A stretch of DNA of 64,000 nt from Euclidia mi (lineage: Eukaryota > Arthropoda > Insecta > Lepidoptera > Erebidae), in the NCBI GenBank assembly GCA_944739405.2, contig OX123182.2:15635326-15699325 (forward strand), given 5' to 3'. The notes below the pieces were generated by a model that had not been told where the DNA came from, searched no databases, and saw only the letters and a program-made list of their open reading frames with translations. Made by a program: the position numbers and the translations under genes. This document shows, one piece after another, positions 30,313 to 40,519 of the stretch (position 1 is the first letter of the stretch; every line of letters starts with the position of its first letter).

Positions 30313-32278
30313 TCTATACTAATATAATAAAGCGGAAGAGTTTGTTTGTTTGTTTGTTTGTTTGAACGCGCTAATCTCAGGAACTACCGGTCGGATCTGA
30401 AAAATTCTTTTTGTATACGATAGCCCAGTTATTCCGGAAGGCTATAGGCTATATAACATAACGCTTCGACTCTTTGGGGCCGGGCAAAAGGCTAAAAAGG
30501 CTAAAACATAATGTCGCCTAATCTCAGGAACTAGCAGTCGGATTTTAAAAATTGTTATTGCCTATTATAGCCCAATTATTCCGAAAGGCTATAGGCTATA
30601 TAAAATTACGCCACAACTTTTAGGGGCCAGACAAAAATAATAAAATGGTCAAACGAGAAGGGGGAGGGTTGGGTCAAAGGCAAAAAAAGGCTAAACGAAT
30701 AGGATACAATCTATATGGGTATCGTTTTCGAGATTTTCGGGACGCTGATTAATAATATCAAATTAATTTAGTGATCCAAGATGGCGGACGGGAAATTAAA
30801 GATGGCGGATGAGAAAATTTTAAATATCAATATGGGTATCGCCTTCGATATTTTAAGGGGTGGAGAATCGAAATACAACATCTATTTCGTGATCAAAGAT
30901 GGCGGATGGGCAATCAAAGATGGCGGATGGGAAAATTAAAAAAAATCAATATTGGTATCGTCTCCGATGTTTAAAGGGATGGCGAATCCAAATATAACAT
31001 CTATTTCGTGATTCAAGATGGCGGATGGGAAATCAAAAATGGCGGATGGGAAAAAATTTAAAAATCAATATGGGTAATTGGGTATCGTCTCCGATATTTT
31101 AAGGAATGCGGAATTCAAAACCACCATCTATTTTGTGATCAAAGATGGCGGATGGAAATTAAAAAAGAATCAATATGGGTATCATCTCCAATATTTAAAG
31201 GGATGGGGAATCCAAATCCGACATCTATTTCGTGATCAAAGATGGCGGATGAGAAATCAAAGATGGCGGATGGGAAAATTAAAAAACATCAATATTGGTA
31301 TCGTCTCCGATGTTTAAAGGGATGGCGAATCCAAATATAACATCTATTTCGTGATTCAAGATGGCGGATGGGAAATCAAAAATGGCGGATGGGAAAAAAT
31401 TTTAAAATCAATATGGGTATCGTTTCCGATATTTTAAGGAATGCGGAATTCAAAACCACCATCTATTTCATGATCAAAGATGGCGGATGGAAATTTAAAA
31501 AAAAATCAATATGGGTATCATCTCCAATATTTAAAGGGATGAGGAATCCAAATTCGACATCTATTTCTTGATCAAAGATGGCGGATGAGAAATCAAAGAT
31601 GGCGGATGGGAAAGTTTTAAAAATCAATATGGTTATCGTCTCCGATGTTTTAAGGGATGGCGAATACAACATCTATTTCGTGATCAAAGATGGCGGATAG
31701 GAAATCAAAGATGGCGGACGGGTTTTTTTTTAAAGTCGATATGGGTATCGTCTCCGATATTTTGAGGAACGGGGAATTCAAAAACACCATCTATTTCGTG
31801 ATCAAAGATGGCGGATTGGATTTTTTTTTTTTAAATCAATATGGGTATCGTCTCCGATGTTTGAAGGGATGGGGAATCCAAATACAACATCTATTTCGTG
31901 ATTCAAGATATCGGATGGGAAATCAAAGATGGCGGATGGGAAAAATTTAAAAATCTATATGGGTATCGTCTCTGATGATTTAATGGATGATGAATTCAAA
32001 TACAACATCTATTTCGTGATCAAAAATGGCGGTTAGGAAATCAAAGATGGCGGACGGGATTTTTTTTAAGTCGATATGGGTATCTTTTCCGATATTTTAA
32101 GGAATGGGGAATTCAATATTTTATAAAAATCTATGTTTGTTTTTGCATCATTTTTAGACCCTGGAATGATAAGAGATTAAGCGCTAAGTCAATGGTAACT
32201 CTGGAAAAGGGGCTTGGAAAAAAGGGAATTAAATAAAAACTCTTAAAAATGCGATACGGAGTTCGCTGGGTCAGCTAG
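30313..32278 (+). mobile_element. Non-autonomous Helitron, copy 1
   Basis: Begins TCTATACTAATATAATAAAG after an A (30312) and ends CAGCTAG before a T (32279), as expected for Helitron insertion between A and T without target duplication. A short hairpin (GCGA 32251-32254 / TCGC 32263-32266) lies 8 bp before the CTAG end. The 5' region has a (TTTG)n run then AACGCGCTAATCTCAGGAAC. The middle is an array of diverged units of about 95-125 bp containing ATCTATTTCGTGATCAAAGA and GATGGCGGATGGGAAA. There is no Rep/helicase ORF, so it depends on an autonomous relative. Open frames of 60-100 codons come from the repeat array. Confidence 0.75.
30770..32120. repeat. Diverged tandem repeat array rich in GATGGCGG (copy 1)
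   Basis: Roughly ten units, each with TATGGGTATCGTCTCCGAT, ATTTTAAGG, ATCTATTTCGTGATC and one or two AAGATGGCGGATGGG modules. Unit length varies by loss or gain of single modules. Confidence 0.75.
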
Positions 32279-33954
32279 TACTAATATAATAAAGCGGAAG
32301 AGTTTGTTTGTTTGTTTGTTTGTTTGTTAGTTTGAACGCGCTAATCTCAGGAACTACCGGTCGGATCTGAAAAATTCTTTTTGTATACGATTGCCCAGTT
32401 ATTCCGGAAGGCTATAGGCTATAACATAACGCTTTGACCCTTTGGGGCCGGGCAAAAGGCTAAAAAGGCTAAAACATAATGTCGGCTAATCTCAGGAACT
32501 AGCAGTCGGATTTTAAAAATTGTTATTGCCTATGATAGCCCAATTATTTTGAAAGGCTATAGGCTATATAAAATTACGCCACAACTTTTAGGGGCCAGAC
32601 AAAAATAATAAAATGTTCAAACGAGAAGGGGGAGGGTTGGGTCAAAGGCAAAAAAGGCTAAACGAATAGGATACAATCTACATGGGTATCGTTTTCGAGA
32701 TTTTCGGGACGCTGATTAATAATATGAAATTTAATTAGTGATCCAAGATGGCGGACGGGAAATCAAAGATGGCGGATGTGAACATTTTAAATATCAATAT
32801 GGGTATCGCCTTCGATATTTTAAGGGGTGGAGAATCGAAATACAACATCTATTTCGTGATCAAAGATGGCGGATGGGCAATCAAAGATGGCGGATGGGAA
32901 AATTTAAAAAAATCAATATTGGTATCGTCTCCGACGTTAAAAGGGATGGGGAATCCTAATACAACACCTATTTCGTGATCAAAGATGGCGGATAGGAAAT
33001 CAAAGATGGTGGACGGGATGTTTTTTTAAGTCGATATGGGTATCGTCTCCGATATTTTAAGGAATGGGGAATTCAAAACCACCATCTATTTCATGATCAA
33101 AGATGGCGGATGGGATTTTTTTTAAATCAATATGAGTATCAATTCCAATATTTAAAGGGATGGGGAATCCAAATCCAACATCTATTTCGTGATCAAAGAT
33201 GGCGGATGTGAAATCAAAAATGGCGGATGGGAAAAAATTTAAAAATCAATATGGGAATCGTCTCTGATGATTTAAGGGATGGTGAATCCAAATACAACAT
33301 CTATTTCGTGATCAATGATGGCGGATAGGAAATCAAAGATGGCGGACGGGATTTTTTTTTAAAGTCGATATGGGTCAACCACACGGCATTGCCGTGTGGT
33401 TGACGGCATAGAATACAAGTGTCATATTTTTGGGAATGGAGAATTCAAAAACACCCATCTATTTCGTGATCCAAGATGGCGGATGGGATTTTTTTTAAAT
33501 CAATATGAGTATCGTCTCCGATGTTTGAAGGGATGGGGAATCCAAATACAACATCTGTTTCGTGATTCAAGATGGCGGATGGGAAATCAAAGATGGCGGA
33601 TGGGCAAAATTTTAAAAATATATATGGGTATCGTCTCTGATGATTTAAGGGATGGTGAATCCAAATTCCAAGTACTTACAACATCTATTTCGTGATCAAA
33701 GATGGCGGATAGGAAATCAAAGATGGCGGACGGGACTTTTTTTAAGCCGATATGGGTATTGTCTCCGATATTTTAAGGAATGGGCAATTCAATATTATAT
33801 TAAAATCTATGTTTGTTTTTGCATCATTTGTAGACCCTGGAATGATAAGAGATTAAGCGCTAAGTCAATGGTAACTTTGGAAAAGGGGCTTGGAAAACAG
33901 GGAACTAAATAAAAACTCTTAAAAAGGCGATACGGAGTTCGCTGGGTCAGCTAG
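32279..33954 (+). mobile_element. Non-autonomous Helitron, copy 2, joined head-to-tail
   Basis: Starts directly at the 3' end of copy 1 with TACTAATATAATAAAGCGG, lacking the first TCTA. It has the same 5' region, the same type of repeat array and the same 3' end (GCGA/TCGC hairpin, then CTAG at 33951-33954 before T). It is shorter than copy 1 through different unit numbers. The tandem join suggests rolling-circle read-through past a terminator, or a second insertion at the first element's end. Confidence 0.75.
33374..33404. repeat. Perfect hairpin, 15-bp arms, 1-nt loop
   Basis: GTCAACCACACGGCA, then T, then TGCCGTGTGGTTGAC. It interrupts a Helitron repeat unit just after GTCGATATGG, with about 25 bp of further non-unit sequence to its right, so it appears inserted. 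Confidence 0.85.
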
Positions 33955-34035
33955 TGTATTTATATATGTATTTATTTATGTATTATATTTATGTGTGTAT
34001 CATATCTATAAATAATTATATATATTTACAGTATA

Positions 34036-34242
34036 CTAGAGGACGCCAGCAGCTACGCCTGCTTTTTTTTTTAATTTACCCGTTTTGGCCGATCCCGTGG
34101 GAATTTCAAGAAATCCCTTCTTAGTGCACCCCTACGGTCCCCAAGGAACATACATGCCAAATTTCAGCTTCCTGCGCCCAATAGTTTCGGCTGTAGCGTG
34201 TCTGTCAGTCAGTCAGTAACGCAAGGATTTTTTATATTAAGA
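34036..34242 (-). mobile_element. Short Helitron, 207 bp
   Basis: Read on the minus strand it starts TCTTAATATAAAAAATCC (at 34242) and ends GGCGTCCTCTAG (at 34036), with A/T at the insertion point. Nearly the same element lies in plus orientation at 41307-41512. No coding capacity. Confidence 0.6.
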
Positions 34243-34639
34243 TAATATGTACCTAAATTATTAATATGTATCTAATACATATCCTCTTTTTCACCATATT
34301 GCTAATGCACCTACCTCATCTATCTCTGCACCACCAAAAGGTTGACTGGCAGAAAATGCCACTAGGCATTAAGTCCACCTGTGTACTATTTTTAAAGATA
34401 AAAAACGCGAAGAACCTTTGTCAATCATCACCCCTTTCGTTACGCCGCCTTGGCATCGTACGGTTCAATGAGATCCCAAACTTCTTAATTGCCAGCGTCG
34501 TACTGACCGGCCTCTATACTAAAAGTACAATCAACTACAAAATCGCTACACTTCAAAATCTTTGCTATCTTTTATGAATTATAACTGTTCGAATACTGTT
34601 CTTAATCATGTATAAATACTAGATTAGCCAGCGATTACC

Positions 34640-34802
34640 TGCGTTATTAAGGGGTACTGCGTCGGACACGTGATGTTATATAGCGTATTGCCGCGGCGTT
34701 CTAACCCAACAAGAATTATCCGAATCGGACCAGTAGTTACTGAGACTAGCGCTTTCAACCAAACAAACCCTTCAGCTTTATTATATTATATATTAGTATA
34801 GA
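34640..34802 (-). mobile_element. Helitron 5'-end fragment
   Basis: On the minus strand it begins TCTATACTAATATATAATA at 34802, then GGGTTTGTTTGGTTGAAAGC and CTCAGTAACTACTGGTCCGA, related to the 5' end of the Helitrons at 30313 and 32279. Its 3' end was not found. Confidence 0.55.
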
Positions 34803-35014
34803 TGTTTTATCTGAGTTTTCTTTGTCTGTAAATTCTACAACATATTGAGAATAATAATTGTATGTAACATTTATTTTCCAAACAAAATCAACTATTACAT
34901 AAAAAGCAACTTAATTATGTCTTAAAATTAAAATAAGTCTAATTAATATGTACTAGACGAAAAATAAATTAAAATTAAATTTAGAAGGCTTCATGAAAGT
35001 CATCTGCATCGCAG
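34803..35014. other. AT-rich spacer
   Basis: No feature seen. Confidence 0.35.
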
Positions 35015-35580
35015 TCAATCGGAAGCGTGCCCCAGAAGACTGGCGGCATTGCCTCGTTGTATAGCAATGCTTATCTTTTGTGCTAAATACGTGCCAGCCG
35101 TTTGGTCAACCGAGGCGTCGATCAGTCTCTTTGCGAGATCCCTAAAAAGGGATCTTGCACTTGGACGCCATGGCCCCAAGGTTTCGACCTCAAACGGCTC
35201 AAATACATAATCTCCGACAAGATTAACGTATTTGCGCCGTTTGAGGGTATCTACTGAAGCAGCAGCAGCGCCCGCACAGCCTGCTGTGCTGGAAAGATGG
35301 GATGGCGCAAGGGTATCGACACATGTCGCATCCCATACCAAAGGCCTACCCAGCTTCCACGGCAGTAAAGACATCCCGTCCGGACTCTTGCCATCGTCGC
35401 ATGTCAAGCCCTGAGGTTCAAGTTGGGCTGGAACGCCAGCGGTGACAAGAGCACCGCGCAGAATGTCGTTGAGGTTCGCGTGTCGTGAAATACGACCCGC
35501 GCTCCTGCTGCGTGGCAGACCATGGTGATCAAGGCTATCGACAGCCTCTCCGCAGTGACAGCGATGCGGAGAGACACATG
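35015..35580 (-). pseudogene. Fragment of a retroelement protein resembling a restriction-like endonuclease domain
   Basis: On the minus strand from 35580 to a stop at 35015 the reading gives a zinc-finger-like CHCGEAVDSLDHHGLPRSR, then GRISRHANLNDILRGAL and GVPAQLEPQGLTCDDGKSPD. This continues into GMSLLPWKLGRPLVWDATC, AGAAAASVDTLKRRKYVNL, EPFEVETLGPW and ISIAIQRGNAASLLG. I recognise this as a conserved C-terminal block found after reverse transcriptase in invertebrate retroelement proteins. The PD, 15 residues, then D spacing resembles PD-(D/E)XK endonucleases of R2-group LINEs (inference). The reverse transcriptase part is missing. It lies between two minus-strand Helitron 5' fragments, so it may be captured. 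Confidence 0.6.
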
Positions 35581-35609
35581 ACGCGCCTAAAAGGAGGAAA
35601 TAATTGTAT

Positions 35610-35822
35610 TATTTGGAACTAAATGAACCCACGATTACATTACGCGGTATTTAAGGCTACTGCTCCGCTCCCGTGGCTCATAGCATGATATATAGCATAT
35701 TGCCTTCCTCGATAAACGGGCTACCGAACACTGAAAGAATTTTCAAATCGGACCAGTAGTTCTTGAGATCAGCGCGTTCAACCAAACAAACAAACTCTTT
35801 AGCTTTATACATTAGTATTAGA
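35610..35822 (-). mobile_element. Helitron 5'-end fragment
   Basis: On the minus strand it starts TCTAATACTAATGTATAAAG at 35822, then GAGTTTGTTTGTTTGGTTGA and CGCGCTGATCTCAAGAACTA. Related to the piece ending at 34802 and diverged from the 30313 family. Together with 34640-34802 it may be one Helitron split by, or carrying, the endonuclease fragment. Confidence 0.5.
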
Positions 35823-35833
35823 TGATAATTATA

Positions 35834-36071
35834 CATACATACATACATACATACATAGACTCACGCCTGTTTCCCCGAAGGGGTAGGCAGAGGCATATTA
35901 AACGCCCACTTTTCGCCAGTGTTTTGATCCCACGTAATAGGTGGCGAGCCTATTGCCGCTTATCGGGATATTTTGTTTGCCAGAGCCACGTCCGTTGATC
36001 GGCAGGTGCACCACTTGCAGGTGAGGTTGGCTTGGGACCCTAAGTTCTTGGTGGGCACCCTATGCACCCAT
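35834..36071 (-). mobile_element. SINE-like retroposon, family A, with 16-bp TSD
   Basis: The (CATA)n at the left edge is the 3' tail in minus orientation. The body is nearly identical to 14037-14292 and 18277-18508. The target duplication TTAGATGATAATTATA is exact at 35818-35833 and 36072-36087. This is the clearest evidence in the window that the family moves by target-primed reverse transcription. Confidence 0.85.
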
Positions 36072-36149
36072 TTAGATGATAATTATAATCATTTGAAATC
36101 ATGACTGATTATTACTTCTATTTCAGTCAGCTGTGCGCACTCATTGTGA

Positions 36150-37487
36150 ATGGACGCTATCGAGGTCCCAGTAGCGGGGTCATTGACCCCTGCGCGCGCG
36201 CCGGAACGAAAAAATGAAGTCGGACGTAATATTGTGAAATGTAATCAATGCAATATTGTAATTAGTGAAGTTTTGTCGTTTATACAGAACAAAATTGATA
36301 TTATGGACAATCAGAGTCTTATTCAGATATGCAAAAGTGCTTTTTCTGAGGAAGACGTAGCTTGTGCAAAGAAACTGTTATATCAAGCAATTCCAAACAG
36401 CAAGCGTTTAATCAATAGGAAGTGCAAAGGCAAATCTGAAAGGGAGTTGGTTGATATTATAGACCTCTTCAAACAAACAGATCCGGAACTCATACCGGTA
36501 TTTGTTGCTCGTGACTTGCAGAAGCTTCCCCCACTTACCTTCGATCACGTAGATGTGACAAATTTACTAAAAAACATCGTAGTATTACAGTCAGAAATTA
36601 AGTGCATTAAAGATAGCTACGCAACTATAAGTCTTGTGGAGGAATTATTTAACAAAAAAAGTGAATCTGAACACCTAGAACACTCGACTATTCAAAGGTC
36701 AGAAACTAATATTAATAGACGACGTGGAGCTTTTGTACTAGATGAGAGCACTAACGTTGATTTAAATGTTAGCAAATATAATGAATCTCATAATGACTTG
36801 CAAAATACGAATATAATAACGAATGTCGGTAAAATGACACAGAACGGTGGGTCAATGACCGATGCCCGCACTGTCGCTAAGCAAGTTTTGCCATCTCACT
36901 CGTCACCGCACGCTCTCACTTGCACCGTTAACTTAGCCGCGCCCCCTTCTCTTATGAATAACAAGGCGTGTGCGCAGCGCGTGGAGGCCACCACTGCGGT
37001 TTCGACAAGCCGTAATGAAGTGAATGAGGCCCGCGTACTTGTACAACACCCAGCAAAACATGATACAAATTCTAACTTGCAAAATGATACATGTGAGGCG
37101 GTTAAGTCTTGGGCGAATACTGTGAAGGATGGAGAATGGAAAAAGATAGAACGACGAAAAAACTATAAATCTGTAAATAGATTTATTGGTAATCAGGGGA
37201 AGGGTGCAATTATTCCCGACAATAAATTTAAGGCGGCGGACATTAAAATACCTTTTTATATTTATAATGTGGATATGGCAGCTACCACCAAGGACATAGC
37301 AGATTATGTATTAAGTAGGACACAAGTAATGATATCACCTGAGAAAATTAATATGAAGAAACGCAAGGGATATGAGGCATACAAATTTCTAATCCCTAAA
37401 ATGAAACTACCAGTTTTTATGGATGAAAATATATGGCCGGAAGGTGTGTCTTTCCGGCAATTTATTGAATTTAAAAAGAAACCTTGA
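36150..37487 (+). CDS. LINE ORF1 protein, 445 aa
   Basis: Begins ATGGACGCTATC and stops at TGA 37485-37487. An N-terminal CNQCNIVI cysteine pair (residue ~31) is followed by a conserved-looking block FVARDLQKLPPLTFDHVDVT (~120-140) and a helical segment. Residues ~185-330 form a polar low-complexity linker. The C-terminal ~100 residues include IPFYIYNVDMAATTKDIADYV and read like a small RNA-recognition-type fold, common in LINE ORF1s (inference). The FDHVDVT block is known from many arthropod ORF1-like proteins. Likely role is to bind element RNA. The stop codon abuts the ATG of ORF2. Confidence 0.75.
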   Translation: MDAIEVPVAGSLTPARAPERKNEVGRNIVKCNQCNIVISEVLSFIQNKIDIMDNQSLIQICKSAFSEEDVACAKKLLYQAIPNSKRLINRKCKGKSERELVDIIDLFKQTDPELIPVFVARDLQKLPPLTFDHVDVTNLLKNIVVLQSEIKCIKDSYATISLVEELFNKKSESEHLEHSTIQRSETNINRRRGAFVLDESTNVDLNVSKYNESHNDLQNTNIITNVGKMTQNGGSMTDARTVAKQVLPSHSSPHALTCTVNLAAPPSLMNNKACAQRVEATTAVSTSRNEVNEARVLVQHPAKHDTNSNLQNDTCEAVKSWANTVKDGEWKKIERRKNYKSVNRFIGNQGKGAIIPDNKFKAADIKIPFYIYNVDMAATTKDIADYVLSRTQVMISPEKINMKKRKGYEAYKFLIPKMKLPVFMDENIWPEGVSFRQFIEFKKKP

Positions 37488-40286
37488 ATGGATAAGACTG
37501 TTAAGCTAATAAGTTTTAATTGTAAAAGTGTTACAACTTCAGTTGATTGTATCAGACGACTGTGCGACACTGCGGACGTTATCGCACTGCAGGAGACGTG
37601 GCTGTTGCCGCATGATCTGGCCTTTTTAGGAAACATACACAACGACTTTGCATTCACCGGTAACTCAGCAGTGGATACGGCAGCAGGTGTACTTCGTGGT
37701 CGACCCTATGGAGGTGTAGCACTTCTGTGGCGGAAGAGTCTGTTCTCGATGGTTAGTGTCATAAAGTGCAGCAGTGTTCGTATCGCGGCAATAAAAGTGA
37801 GTTTGTGCGACAGAGATATGCTAGTATTTTCGGTTTATATGCCTACCAACTCCAGTGACAATCTTCCCGAGTTCACTGACTGCTTAGGTGAAATTGCAGC
37901 TATAATCGACAGCAATAGTATAGAAACTGTATTTATATTAGGTGACTATAATGCACATACTGGCGAGCTATTCCATAGTGAACTACTTAAGGTCTGTGAG
38001 GAACAACAGTGGTTATGTGCTGATATTAAGTGCTTGCCGAGTGACTCATACACTTTTGTGAGTGACGCGCATGGGTGTAGGCGCTGGCTTGACCACTGTA
38101 TTACGACACAGGCCGCGCAACGGACAGTCGTTAGTATTAAAGTACTGTACGATATATATTGGTCGGATCATATGCCTATAGAGGTAGAATGTAATCTCAA
38201 GCTAATTACACCTAATATAGTATTACCTAAACTAAACAGTAATAACATTGTCTGGGGACAACGTGACTCGACTCAGATAAGTATGTATGAGGAAATGTGT
38301 AATGTGGGTTTACGGGAAATAGATTTTCCGCACGCATTCAGACACTGTGCAGACTTTCATTGTAGGAATGTGAACCATAATGTTGTTCTGGATGATTTAT
38401 ACAGTAACATAATATGTATTCTCCAACAGTCTGCTGAGTGTAGTGCGGCGGCGAATAAGCCCCGAACGTATAAGTCTGTGCCAGGGTGGAATAAACATGT
38501 GAAAATAGCTTACGAAGAGGCTCGCTTAGCTTTTCACGGTTGGCAGTTATGTGGTAAACCAGATTCAGGTATTGAATATAATAAAATGCGTGATACGCGG
38601 CGAAATTTCAAAAGTAGATTAAAATGGTGTCGTAACAATGAAAAACAAATTAAACTAAATTTAATAGCTGAAAATCATAAAGCGAAGGACTTTGTAAATT
38701 TTTGGAAAAACACGAATAAACTGAATCCTAGGTCGAGCCTCCCCGTAAGTGTGGGTGGTAAACATGATCCCACACAAATTGCTAATATGTTTGTAGACCA
38801 ATTTAAAGTGAAACCCTTGTCAAATTCCTCTCCTGGTTATGTGATGCAGGAGGTGACTGGCGCTGATGTGGGCGTGGCGCGGGGATTGAATTTAACCACT
38901 AAAGATGTCAAGAAAGTGATAAAAAATATGGTTAGAGGCAAATCCCCGGGACATGATCACCTTAGTGTCGAGCACCTTAAGTATGCAGGTATACACTTAC
39001 CTAGAGTACTGTCGATGTTTTTTAGACTGTGTGTGAGTCATTCTTATTTGCCCAGTGAACTTATGCGTACTATAGTTGTACCTGTCATAAAAAATAAAAC
39101 CGGTGATGCTGCTGATCCCAGTAATTACAGACCAATATCCCTGGCAACGGTCATAGCAAAGGTGCTGGATAGTCTGCTGGATGCATATATGGCCCCCAGG
39201 ATTGACTTGCATGATGCACAGTTTGGCTTCAGGCCTGGGCTGTCGACTGAAAGTGCCATTATGTGTTTAAAGCGGACTGTCCGGTATTATACTGATAGGA
39301 AAACGACAGTTAATGCGTGCTTCTTAGATCTGTCCAAGGCATTCGACCTTGTGCCCTATGACCAGCTTTGGGATAAGCTAAGAAACGTGAAAAAAGTAGA
39401 TTTTGAGGTCACGTCATTGCTAAAATTCTGGTATGAGAACCAAATAAACAATGTTAGGTGGGCAGGGACTATATCCGAAGAATATAGATTGGAATGTGGG
39501 GTGAGGCAGGGGGGAATCACCTCCCCTCGCCTTTTCAATTTATATATAAACCAACTGATTGTTGAGCTCAGCAATACTGGAGTCGGATGTCATATTGACG
39601 GAGTTGCTATGAACAACATTAGCTATGCAGACGATATGGTCTTGCTGAGCCCATCAATCAGTGCATTAAGACGTTTGCTGAAGGTCTGTGAGAACTATGC
39701 GGTGACTCATGGGCTTAGGTATAATGTTACTAAGAGTGAGGTACTTGTTTTCAATGGGGGTGCCAGAAGATACTTACATGTTCCATGCATCTCACTAGCA
39801 GGTACACCCTTGAAGCAAGTATCAAAATTTAAGTATCTGGGCCACTGGGTCACCGAGGATCTTTGCGACGATTTAGATATTGAGAGAGAGCGTAGGGCGC
39901 TGTCTGTTCGAAGTAATATGCTGGCCCGTAGGTTTGCACGGTGTTCTTACGACGTCAAAATGACGCTCTTTCGAGCCTACTGTCAGACTTTTTACACCTG
40001 TAGCCTATGGGTCAAGTATACGCAGAAGGCATACAGCGCCCTGCGCGTACAGTATAACAATGCCTTCAGGATGCTTGTGGGGCTGCCGCGGTATTGTAGC
40101 GCTTCGGGTATGTTTGCCGATGCGAGAGTAGATGATTTTTATGCCATTATTCGTAAACGATGCGCTTCTCTCCGGCACAGAACAGATATCAGCACCCACG
40201 GCATGTTGAAGGCATTGAGTAACCGGTGGGACTGCCCGATGCTTGGTCGATGGGTGAGACTGCACACACAGGTCGGCTCTAGATAG
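37488..40286 (+). CDS. LINE ORF2: AP endonuclease and reverse transcriptase, 932 aa
   Basis: ATG 37488 follows the ORF1 TGA directly. The endonuclease (~1-240) shows LISFNCKSV, ALQETWLLP, ILGDYNAHTG and WSDHMPIEVE. The reverse transcriptase (~480-790) shows KSPGHDHLSVEHLKYAG, SNYRPISLATVIAKVLDSL, AQFGFRPGLSTESAI, FLDLSKAFDLV, RQGGITSPRLFNLYINQLI and the catalytic YADD at 713-716. The C-terminal region has cysteines but no clear finger. No stop or frameshift. The stop-start arrangement suggests coupled termination and reinitiation, as proposed for some other LINEs. Confidence 0.88.
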   Translation: MDKTVKLISFNCKSVTTSVDCIRRLCDTADVIALQETWLLPHDLAFLGNIHNDFAFTGNSAVDTAAGVLRGRPYGGVALLWRKSLFSMVSVIKCSSVRIAAIKVSLCDRDMLVFSVYMPTNSSDNLPEFTDCLGEIAAIIDSNSIETVFILGDYNAHTGELFHSELLKVCEEQQWLCADIKCLPSDSYTFVSDAHGCRRWLDHCITTQAAQRTVVSIKVLYDIYWSDHMPIEVECNLKLITPNIVLPKLNSNNIVWGQRDSTQISMYEEMCNVGLREIDFPHAFRHCADFHCRNVNHNVVLDDLYSNIICILQQSAECSAAANKPRTYKSVPGWNKHVKIAYEEARLAFHGWQLCGKPDSGIEYNKMRDTRRNFKSRLKWCRNNEKQIKLNLIAENHKAKDFVNFWKNTNKLNPRSSLPVSVGGKHDPTQIANMFVDQFKVKPLSNSSPGYVMQEVTGADVGVARGLNLTTKDVKKVIKNMVRGKSPGHDHLSVEHLKYAGIHLPRVLSMFFRLCVSHSYLPSELMRTIVVPVIKNKTGDAADPSNYRPISLATVIAKVLDSLLDAYMAPRIDLHDAQFGFRPGLSTESAIMCLKRTVRYYTDRKTTVNACFLDLSKAFDLVPYDQLWDKLRNVKKVDFEVTSLLKFWYENQINNVRWAGTISEEYRLECGVRQGGITSPRLFNLYINQLIVELSNTGVGCHIDGVAMNNISYADDMVLLSPSISALRRLLKVCENYAVTHGLRYNVTKSEVLVFNGGARRYLHVPCISLAGTPLKQVSKFKYLGHWVTEDLCDDLDIERERRALSVRSNMLARRFARCSYDVKMTLFRAYCQTFYTCSLWVKYTQKAYSALRVQYNNAFRMLVGLPRYCSASGMFADARVDDFYAIIRKRCASLRHRTDISTHGMLKALSNRWDCPMLGRWVRLHTQVGSR

Positions 40287-40519
40287 CTGTACGTGAATTT
40301 TTATTTATTATTTTTTATGCCTATTATGTTATTATTATTATTATGCCTAGTTATGATTTTTTATGTGTTTTTATTGAGTTATTTTTTATGTAATTTCAGA
40401 TATTGTTTAAATAATGTTATTTCTGTTATTATTAATTATGTTATGATTTCAATGTGTAAAATTTAATTCTATGGACTTCAATGTCTGCAAATAAATGATT
40501 ATTATTATTATTATTATTA

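Larger units (their letters stand above)
36100..40519 (+). mobile_element. Non-LTR retrotransposon (LINE) with two intact ORFs and (ATT)n tail
   Basis: ORF1 and ORF2 are both open. The 3' UTR (40287-40496) contains AATAAA (40490-40495) and ends in an (ATT)n microsatellite (about 40497-40519) instead of poly(A). The 5' end is not certain; the leader before ORF1 is at most about 60 bp. No target duplication was identified. Lack of lesions suggests a recent and possibly competent copy. The endonuclease and RT motifs place it in the APE-type LINEs, and I would not name a clade without a tree. Confidence 0.8.

Noticed and set aside
30770..33790. CRISPR-like regularly spaced repeats
   Set aside because: Units are diverged tandem repeats without unique spacers, inside Helitrons, in a eukaryotic context.
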